28,847 bases of DNA, taken from the NCBI GenBank assembly GCA_900545015.1, contig UQXJ01000017.1, positions 1 to 28,847 on the forward strand, given 5' to 3'. Shown in pieces: positions 22,770-28,847 of this stretch. The stretch is from an uncultured Mollicutes bacterium. Its GTDB lineage: Bacteria; Bacillota_I; Bacilli_A; RFN20; CAG-826. How positions within the stretch are numbered: the first letter of the stretch is position 1; the number at the start of each line of letters is the position of its first letter. Under the pieces are notes generated by a model. That model worked only from the letters and a program-made list of their open reading frames with translations, did not search any database and had not been told where the DNA came from. The position numbers and the translations under genes were made by a program.

Positions 22770-24668
22770 ATGGATATTTTAAACGAATATTTGAATGGTC
22801 AAGCTATTGATGCCTATAATTATTTTGGCGCACATTTTATTAGAAAGGAAATTAGAGAAACTGTTAAAGTTCCTTTAAAAAAAGACCCTACTAAATTTAA
22901 ATACGCAAGCAAAAAAAGAATCGCAGAAGGTGTTGTATTTAGACTTTATGCACCTTTGGCTTCAGATGTTAGCGTAATTGGGGATTTTAATAATTGGGAT
23001 CCTACTAAAAACAAGTTGGAAAAGATCGATTCTAGTGGTGTATTCGAAACTTTTATTGAAGGATTGCATAATTATTCTTTCTATAAATATCATTTTAAAA
23101 ACGCAAAAGGATATTATGTCGATAAAGCTGATCCTTTCGCATTTTTAAGTGAATATAGACCAGGCTCATGCTCAAGACTTTTCAATATTAATGGATTTAT
23201 TTGGCACGACAAGCCATTTTTAGATAATAGAACAAGAAATTTTGATAGACCAATGAGCATTTACGAAATGCATATTGGAAGTTGGAAAGGCAAAGTTGAT
23301 GGTAGAAGTTTATCTTATGAAGAAGTAGCTGATTACTTAATTCCTTATATTAAGGAACTTGGCTACACGCATATTGAACTTATGCCAATTACTCAATATC
23401 CATTTGATGGAAGTTGGGGATATCAAGCAACTGGATTTTATAGTGTAGATAGTCGCTATGGAAATCCAATGCAACTTATGTCATTCGTCGATAGAATGCA
23501 TCAAGCAGGAATTGGTGTTATTTTAGATTTTGCTCCAGTTCACTTTGCAAATGACCCATGGGCGCTTGCCGAATTTGATGGAAGCAACATGTATGAATAT
23601 GGAAATGAGCATAAATATTCACCTTGGGGAAGCCTTCAATTTGATTTAGGAAAAGATCCAGTTAGATCATTCTTAATGAGTGCGATGAACTTTTTCTTAG
23701 AATATTTCCATTTTGATGGTGTTAGAGTTGACGCTGTAAGTAACATTCTTTATTGGGATGGAAATAAAAATAATGGTGAAAATACTGGTGCAACTGAATT
23801 TATAAAAAGATTAAATTCAAAGCTTCATAAATCACATGATTCAATCATGATGATTGCTGAAGATTCAACAGATTTTACAGGTGTTACTAAACCTGTTGAG
23901 TATGGTGGACTTGGATTTGATTATAAATGGGATTTAGGTTGGATGAACGATACATTAAAATATTACGCAACTGACCCTATTTATAAAAAATATGATCACA
24001 ATAAATTAACTTTCTCAATGGCATATTTCTTTAGTGATAATTTCATGCTTCCTTTATCTCATGATGAAGTAGTTCATGGAAAAGGTACAATTTTAAATAA
24101 AATGTGGGGAAATTATGAACAAAAATTTGCCTTAGTAAGAAATTTATATACTTATCAATTTGGACATCCAGGCAAAAAACTCAACTTTATGGGAAATGAA
24201 CTTGCAAGTTGGGATGAATGGAATGAAACACGTTCATTGCCTTGGGAATTAAAACGTTTTCCAAAGCATGACAGCGTTTCAAGACTTGTAAGAGACTTAA
24301 ATCTTATTTATAGAAAAGAACCTGCAATGCATGTTGAAGAACATAACCCAGTTCATTTTAATTGGTTAATGGTTGATAACAAAAATGATAGTGTCTTCGC
24401 TTTTGAAAGAAGAGTTGGAGATTCTCACTTAGTATTTGTTTATAACATGACTCCAAATTATTATGAAAATTACGACATTGGCATTACCCGTGAAGGAACT
24501 TATATAGAAATTTTTAATAGTGATAAAGATGTATATGGCGGAACAAACGCATATAACGGAGTTGAAATTATGTCCTATTATTATGGACCAGAAAACAAAC
24601 CACATAAAATTACTATTAAGTTAGCTGGGTTTGCTGCTTGTATATTTAAATACGCACATAAAAATTAA
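22770..24668 (+). CDS. glgB: 1,4-alpha-glucan branching enzyme
   Basis: Introduces alpha-1,6 branches into glycogen. The 632 residues contain a CBM48 domain (about 53-145, GVVFRLYAPLASDVSVIGDFNNWDP region), a GH13 barrel with DFAPVHF (253-259), VRVDAVSN with nucleophile Asp321, IAEDST with acid/base Glu364, and LSHDEVVHGK with Asp432, then a C-terminal beta domain. A basic insert of about 20 residues (32-50) precedes CBM48. The nearest ribosome site, AGGAG at 22752-22756, is 13 bases from the ATG, longer than usual, which may lower translation. glgP follows 17 bases after the stop; glgC, glgD and glgA are not in the window. Confidence 0.96.
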   Translation: MDILNEYLNGQAIDAYNYFGAHFIRKEIRETVKVPLKKDPTKFKYASKKRIAEGVVFRLYAPLASDVSVIGDFNNWDPTKNKLEKIDSSGVFETFIEGLHNYSFYKYHFKNAKGYYVDKADPFAFLSEYRPGSCSRLFNINGFIWHDKPFLDNRTRNFDRPMSIYEMHIGSWKGKVDGRSLSYEEVADYLIPYIKELGYTHIELMPITQYPFDGSWGYQATGFYSVDSRYGNPMQLMSFVDRMHQAGIGVILDFAPVHFANDPWALAEFDGSNMYEYGNEHKYSPWGSLQFDLGKDPVRSFLMSAMNFFLEYFHFDGVRVDAVSNILYWDGNKNNGENTGATEFIKRLNSKLHKSHDSIMMIAEDSTDFTGVTKPVEYGGLGFDYKWDLGWMNDTLKYYATDPIYKKYDHNKLTFSMAYFFSDNFMLPLSHDEVVHGKGTILNKMWGNYEQKFALVRNLYTYQFGHPGKKLNFMGNELASWDEWNETRSLPWELKRFPKHDSVSRLVRDLNLIYRKEPAMHVEEHNPVHFNWLMVDNKNDSVFAFERRVGDSHLVFVYNMTPNYYENYDIGITREGTYIEIFNSDKDVYGGTNAYNGVEIMSYYYGPENKPHKITIKLAGFAACIFKYAHKN

Positions 24669-24685
24669 AAAAAGGAACAAAAAAT

Positions 24686-27103
24686 ATGATTTTTAATAAC
24701 AAAGAAGAATTTATTAAAGAGTATGTCTCTAGAATTGAAGCAAAATATGGACGTGCTCCAAAAGATGCTCATATTTATGAAAAATATGACATTTTAGGTG
24801 AAATGGTTAGAGATTATGCTGGTACAAACTGGAGACAAACTCACGAATACATTGAACAAAAGCATGAAAAACAACTCATTTATTTTTCAATGGAATTTTT
24901 AATGGGTAGATTATTAACAAATAATCTTATGAACCTTGGAATTTATGACATTTGTAAAGATGGATTAAACGAACTTGGAATTGATATTGGCGAACTTGAA
25001 GATATGGAAGCTGATGCTGGACTTGGAAATGGTGGCCTTGGAAGATTAGCTGCATGTTTCTTAGATTCAATTGCAAGTTTAGGGTATCCAGGACATGGAA
25101 ACTGTATACGTTATGAATATGGATTTTTTAAACAAAAAATTGTTGATGAAAAACAAGTTGAATTACCAGATCAATGGCTTCAAAACGGATTTGTTTGGGA
25201 AGTTAGAAAGCCAAAACATTCAGTAGAAGTTAACTTTTATGGTAATGCTGAAACTTTCTTAAAACCTAATGGTGGATATGGAATTAAAACTGTTAATTCA
25301 ACTAAAGTAACTGCTTGTCCATATGATGTTTCAATTGTTGGCTATAGAAATGGTGTTGCTAATAATTTAAGACTTTGGAGAGCTCAACCAAGTGAACAAA
25401 ATTTACCTACAAATATCTCATTTGAAGAATATTTAAAACAAATTAACGAATTATGTCATGGTCTTTATCCAGATGATACAACTGAACATGGAAAATTATT
25501 AAGACTTAGACAACAATATTTCTTTGTAAGTGCTGGAATTCAAAGTGCAATTAGAGGATTTACACGTCTTGGACTTGATTTACATGATTTCTATAAATAT
25601 TATGTTTTCCAACTTAATGATACACACCCAATTTTAGCAATTCCTGAATTGATGAGAATTTTAATGGATGAACATGGCTTTGGATGGGAAGAAGCATGGG
25701 AACAAGTAACACATTGTATTGCATACACAAACCACACAATTATGCCTGAAGCATTGGAAAAATGGCCTGTTCAATATATCCAAACATTAATGCCACGTTG
25801 CTATATGATTATTGAAGAAATCAATAGAAGAATGATTATTTGGATGAATTCAAATAATGTTAATGAAGGTGAAATGTACAACATGTCAATCATTAAAGAT
25901 GGCATGGTTAGAATGACAAATCTTGCTATCTTTGCTTGCTTTAGTGTTAATGGTGTTGCTGCTTTACACACAGACATTTTAAAGAAAGAAACGTTTAAAG
26001 ATTTCTATAAATATTTCCCTGAAAAGTTCAACAATAAAACAAATGGTGTTACACATAGAAGATGGTTAATGTACTCAAACCCAGAACTTTCTAAATTAAT
26101 AACATCAAAAATTGGTGATTCTTGGATTATGAATCCTGATGATTTAGAAAAACTTCTTAAATTCCAAGATGATAAAGAAACTTTATCTGAATTAAGACAA
26201 GTTAAACATGAAAATAAATTAAGACTCGCTAAATATATTGAAAAAAAATATGGAATCACAATTGATACACATTCTATTATCGATACACAAATTAAACGTT
26301 TACATGCTTATAAAAGACAACTTTTAAATGTATTTAGAATTATTCACGACTACTATGAAATTAAGACAAATCCAAATTTCAAAATGGTTCCTCATACATT
26401 TATATTTGGCGCAAAAGCTGCTCCAAGCTATGCATTCGCAAAGCAAATTATTAACTTAATTAATGCTGTTGCTAATGTTGTTAATAATGATTCAGATGTT
26501 AATAAATATATGAAGATTGTATTTATGGAAAACTATGGTGTTAGCCTTGCTGAACTCATTATTCCAGCAACAGATATCAGTGAACAAATTTCAACTGCTG
26601 GAAAAGAAGCAAGCGGAACAAGCAACATGAAATTTATGATGAATGGTGCATTAACGCTTGGAACATTAGATGGTGCTAACGTTGAAATTCACGATAGAGT
26701 TGGCGATGAAAATAGCTTTATTTTCGGCTTAAAAGTTAAAGACATTGAAGATATCAAGAAGAGTGGACAATATAATCCATGGGATTTATATAATCAAAGT
26801 AAAGAAATTAGAAGAATCCTTGATAGTTTATTCTCAGGCCCATGGTGCGAAGGCGTTCAAGATAGATTCAGAGGTATCTTTGATGAAATTATGAATCACA
26901 ACGATGAATATTTCATCTTACTCGACTTTGCAAGTTACATTGATGAATGTGCAAAGATTGAAAAATATTATGAAAAACGTGATGCATGGACAAAATCTTG
27001 CTTAATTAATATTGCACGTAGTGGATATTTCTCAAGCGATAGAACTATTGAACAATACAATAATGATATTTGGCATCTTAAAAAAATTAATTTAATGAAA
27101 TAG
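24686..27103 (+). CDS. glgP: Glycogen/maltodextrin phosphorylase
   Basis: Releases glucose-1-phosphate from alpha-1,4-glucan ends using phosphate and pyridoxal phosphate. At 805 residues it is normal for the GT35 family. Evidence: DAGLGNGGLGRLAACFLDS in the N-terminal half, the NDTHP block, NGVTHRRWL, DTQIKRLHAYKRQLLN, and the cofactor site EASGTSNMKFMMNGALT with the PLP-binding Lys649. All catalytic blocks are intact. Ribosome site AAAGGA precedes the ATG. It is cotranscribed with glgB, giving one unit for branching and mobilising glycogen. Whether glycogen or shorter maltodextrins are preferred cannot be judged. Confidence 0.97.
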   Translation: MIFNNKEEFIKEYVSRIEAKYGRAPKDAHIYEKYDILGEMVRDYAGTNWRQTHEYIEQKHEKQLIYFSMEFLMGRLLTNNLMNLGIYDICKDGLNELGIDIGELEDMEADAGLGNGGLGRLAACFLDSIASLGYPGHGNCIRYEYGFFKQKIVDEKQVELPDQWLQNGFVWEVRKPKHSVEVNFYGNAETFLKPNGGYGIKTVNSTKVTACPYDVSIVGYRNGVANNLRLWRAQPSEQNLPTNISFEEYLKQINELCHGLYPDDTTEHGKLLRLRQQYFFVSAGIQSAIRGFTRLGLDLHDFYKYYVFQLNDTHPILAIPELMRILMDEHGFGWEEAWEQVTHCIAYTNHTIMPEALEKWPVQYIQTLMPRCYMIIEEINRRMIIWMNSNNVNEGEMYNMSIIKDGMVRMTNLAIFACFSVNGVAALHTDILKKETFKDFYKYFPEKFNNKTNGVTHRRWLMYSNPELSKLITSKIGDSWIMNPDDLEKLLKFQDDKETLSELRQVKHENKLRLAKYIEKKYGITIDTHSIIDTQIKRLHAYKRQLLNVFRIIHDYYEIKTNPNFKMVPHTFIFGAKAAPSYAFAKQIINLINAVANVVNNDSDVNKYMKIVFMENYGVSLAELIIPATDISEQISTAGKEASGTSNMKFMMNGALTLGTLDGANVEIHDRVGDENSFIFGLKVKDIEDIKKSGQYNPWDLYNQSKEIRRILDSLFSGPWCEGVQDRFRGIFDEIMNHNDEYFILLDFASYIDECAKIEKYYEKRDAWTKSCLINIARSGYFSSDRTIEQYNNDIWHLKKINLMK

Positions 27104-27110
27104 ATTTTTA

Positions 27111-27139
27111 TTTAAAAAAAGTTAATTATCACTTAAAAT
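27111..27139 (+). promoter_or_regulatory. Candidate lemA promoter
   Basis: TTTAAA (27111-27116, 4/6) is separated by 17 bases from TAAAAT (27134-27139, 5/6), predicting a start near 27146 and a 24-base leader that includes AGGAGG. The -10 box lies between the arms of an 11-bp inverted repeat. Confidence 0.5.
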
Positions 27140-27156
27140 GATTTCAGTGATAATTA
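27123..27156. repeat. 11-bp inverted repeat flanking the lemA -10 box
   Basis: TAATTATCACT (27123-27133) and AGTGATAATTA (27146-27156) are exact reverse complements, 12 bases apart. The right arm ends on the first base of the AGGAGG ribosome site. No U-run follows, so it is a poor terminator for glgP; an operator over the lemA promoter, or a leader hairpin on read-through mRNA, fits better. Confidence 0.6.
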
Positions 27157-27169
27157 GGAGGTACTAATA

Positions 27170-27763
27170 ATGGTAGTATTATTATCAGAAGGCGCGATTA
27201 TTGGCCTTGCAGTTGTAGGTGTAGTAGTTTTATTAGCTATTATCTTTGCATGTTGGTGGATTTCAACAAGTAACTGGTTCAAAAGAGCAAAAGTTAAAGT
27301 TGATGAAGCTAACAGTGGAATCGATGTTGCATTAACAAAGAGATATGATTTATTAACTAAATTACTTGCTTCTGTTAAAGGATATGCAAAACATGAATAT
27401 GAAACTCTCAGTCAAGTTATTGCAATGAGAAGTGGAAATAATATTAAAGATTTAAGCTTAGAAGAAAAGAGCGCTTTGAACTCACAACTTAGTCAAGTTC
27501 AAAAAGGTATCAATATTGTTATGGAACAATATCCACAACTTAAAGCTGATACTCAATTTACAAATCTTCAAAATCAAACAGCTGATTGTGAAGAACAACT
27601 TCAAGCTGCTCGCAGAGTTTATAATTCAAATGTAAGCGGATTCAACCAAAAGAGAGTTAGTTTTCCTTCATCAATGGTTGCTAATGCTATTGGATTTAGA
27701 CAAGACCTTGAATTCTTCAAAGCAGAAGAAGAAAAACGCAAAGACGTTACTTTTGATTTCTAA
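27170..27763 (+). CDS. lemA: LemA family membrane-anchored protein
   Basis: A 197-residue protein with one N-terminal membrane segment (about residues 8-32), followed by a long helical, probably extracytoplasmic domain. The family pattern is clear: VDEANSGIDVALTKRYDLLTKLLASVKGYAKHEYETL, broken here as key pieces ANSGIDV, RYDLL and VKGYAKHE, then a C-terminal VSGFNQKRVSFPSSMVA-type segment. LemA proteins are widespread but of unsettled function. The start has a perfect AGGAGG 8 bases upstream. The following DUF3137 gene begins 4 bases after its stop, so the two are almost certainly cotranscribed and may form one membrane assembly. Confidence 0.93.
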   Translation: MVVLLSEGAIIGLAVVGVVVLLAIIFACWWISTSNWFKRAKVKVDEANSGIDVALTKRYDLLTKLLASVKGYAKHEYETLSQVIAMRSGNNIKDLSLEEKSALNSQLSQVQKGINIVMEQYPQLKADTQFTNLQNQTADCEEQLQAARRVYNSNVSGFNQKRVSFPSSMVANAIGFRQDLEFFKAEEEKRKDVTFDF

Positions 27764-27767
27764 TTAA

Positions 27768-28724
27768 ATGGAAAAGCAAGAGTTTTTAGAAGGGCTAGAT
27801 AAAAAGAGATTAGAATATAAGAAAAAAGCAATGAAATTAATCATTGCTTTTTCTTGCGTTTCAGTAGTTGGTGCCCTTCTTTGGTTATTAGATTTTTTAT
27901 TTTTTTGTGAAATGCTGGGCGATGAAAGTGGATCAATTATTTCACTTTTTGGCATTTTAATGATGGTGGCAGGCATTGTTGGCATCTTTATTATGGTAGG
28001 TCGCTTAAATGCTAAATTTAAAAGCGATTTCTCATCATTTTTTACAACAGATGTGCTAGGTGCTTTTTATAAAGAAGGATATGAATCTTTCCCTGGACAA
28101 GGCTTAACATATGATGAAATGAATGCTTCTCAAGTTTTCACAACACCTGATTTTTATAAAAGTCAGAATTTATTTGTAACAAGCTATAAAGGAATTAAAA
28201 TTAGAAGTTCAAATTTCTGCTTTACTTATGTTCATGAATATAAAGATAAAGATGGACACGTACAAAAAGTTAACGTAGACCATAATGGAAGAGGATATAT
28301 ATTCGAAATTCCAAGAAAATTCGATCATTTCTTTATATCTTTAGAAAAAGGTGCGTCTAGTGAATTATATCGTACACCAACTTCAAGAAGTAAAGTTGAA
28401 TTTGAATCATTAGATTACAATAAGAAATTCAATTCTTATTCAAGCGATCAAACATTCGCTTTCTATATGATGACTCCACAAGTTCAATTAGCTTTACTTG
28501 ATTTTGATGAAAAGATTAATTCTAAAGTTGTATTTTCGTTAAACGAAAACAAGATGTATGTATTTTTAAATGAATTTAGTAGTAAAGTACATATTTCTAT
28601 ATTTAAAAAAGTAACAGAAAAAGATATCGACAATTTTCTTATTGAATTACGTTTACCTTTGGTATTATTAGATTCTCTAGATTTAGATAAAAATAAATAT
28701 CTTGATACTAATTTAGCAAAATAA
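27768..28724 (+). CDS. DUF3137-like membrane protein paired with LemA
   Basis: A 318-residue protein beginning with a charged stretch (residues 1-22), then two membrane segments (about 23-47 and 56-80) close together, and a large soluble domain (about 85-318). The short N-terminal charged region, helical hairpin and globular C-terminus, plus the position after lemA, match the DUF3137 family that often accompanies LemA; I assign it on layout and context, without a diagnostic catalytic motif. No ribosome site separates it from lemA (4-base gap), implying translational coupling. Function unknown; a role at the envelope is inferred only from topology. Confidence 0.72.
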   Translation: MEKQEFLEGLDKKRLEYKKKAMKLIIAFSCVSVVGALLWLLDFLFFCEMLGDESGSIISLFGILMMVAGIVGIFIMVGRLNAKFKSDFSSFFTTDVLGAFYKEGYESFPGQGLTYDEMNASQVFTTPDFYKSQNLFVTSYKGIKIRSSNFCFTYVHEYKDKDGHVQKVNVDHNGRGYIFEIPRKFDHFFISLEKGASSELYRTPTSRSKVEFESLDYNKKFNSYSSDQTFAFYMMTPQVQLALLDFDEKINSKVVFSLNENKMYVFLNEFSSKVHISIFKKVTEKDIDNFLIELRLPLVLLDSLDLDKNKYLDTNLAK

Positions 28725-28754
28725 AATGGTGGGAAATTTTATTCTCACCATTTT
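28723..28754 (+). terminator. Terminator of the lemA-DUF3137 operon
   Basis: AAAATGGTGGGAA pairs with TTCTCACCATTTT over 13 positions (one G-U) around a 6-base loop. It overlaps the final stop codon and is followed by CATTTAGC; the U-stretch is mostly inside the stem. It may work in both directions. Confidence 0.75.
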
Positions 28755-28847
28755 CATTTAGCTTCTAAGTAATAAAAAAAGTCCGTATCGGAGTATACGT
28801 CAAAATATTACACATATAAAAAAAGAAAAAAAGATAATCAGTTCAGT
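28755..28847 (-). other. Window end: possible minus-strand gene tail and weak terminator
   Basis: On the minus strand, CGTAT/ATACG (5 bp, 6-base loop, at about 28783-28798) followed by seven T residues resembles a weak terminator. A minus-strand frame of 15 hydrophobic codons enters from the edge and stops with TGA at 28800-28802, which could be the C-terminus of a gene beyond the window. No plus-strand gene is visible. Both calls are tentative. Confidence 0.25.

Overview
The window is a gene-dense, AT-rich (roughly 30% G+C by eye) bacterial chromosome segment. The dnaB/dnaI primosome pair, a threonine T-box leader, AGGAGG-type ribosome binding sites, a heterodimeric ABC exporter and a gene set resembling the Bacillus thrS-dnaI-dnaB-coaE-mutM-polA-pyk-pfkA-dnaE-nrnA-ackA neighbourhood point to a low-GC Firmicute of class Bacilli. 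An uncultured gut Erysipelotrichales/RF39-like or Mollicutes-adjacent lineage is my inference. Tryptophan is encoded by TGG throughout and TGA closes one gene, so the standard bacterial code fits. I saw no rRNA, tRNA, CRISPR array, insertion sequence or prophage, and no gene-free stretch over 300 bases.

Layout. 27-3681: a terminator and a two-gene operon on the minus strand for a heterodimeric ABC exporter. 3811-5171: gpmA and a CvpA-like membrane protein on the plus strand, closed by a bidirectional terminator. 5190-7901: ybaK and thrS on the minus strand, thrS under a T-box leader. 7907-10376: pfkA then pyk on the minus strand. 10470-12636: dnaB and dnaI on the plus strand, running tail to tail into the next operon with a 14-base overlap. 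12623-21963: a compact minus-strand operon ackA-nrnA-dnaE-polA-(mutM-coaE). 22075-22572: an orphan nucleotidyltransferase-fold gene. 22770-27103: glgB and glgP for glycogen. 27111-28754: lemA and a DUF3137 gene with their own promoter/operator and terminator. The last 90 bases hold only a weak possible minus-strand terminator and perhaps the tail of a gene beyond the edge.

How the genes fit together. Glycogen breakdown (GlgP) yields glucose-1-phosphate, which can feed glycolysis through PfkA, GpmA and Pyk; AckA makes ATP and acetate from acetyl phosphate. The replication and repair block supplies the helicase-loading proteins (DnaB, DnaI), two polymerases (DnaE, PolA), a base-excision glycosylase (MutM) and a nanoRNase (NrnA).

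The most unusual items are the single reading frame joining MutM to a divergent dephospho-CoA kinase; a DnaI whose Walker A lysine is arginine and whose N-terminal zinc cysteines are gone; two genes (dnaB and the first exporter gene) whose promoters abut the start codon and predict leaderless mRNAs; an inverted repeat flanking the lemA -10 box; and a 20-base perfect palindrome between the pfkA and dnaB promoters. I found no clear new multi-gene system: most of the window is housekeeping, and the novelty lies in fusion, residue changes and regulatory layout.
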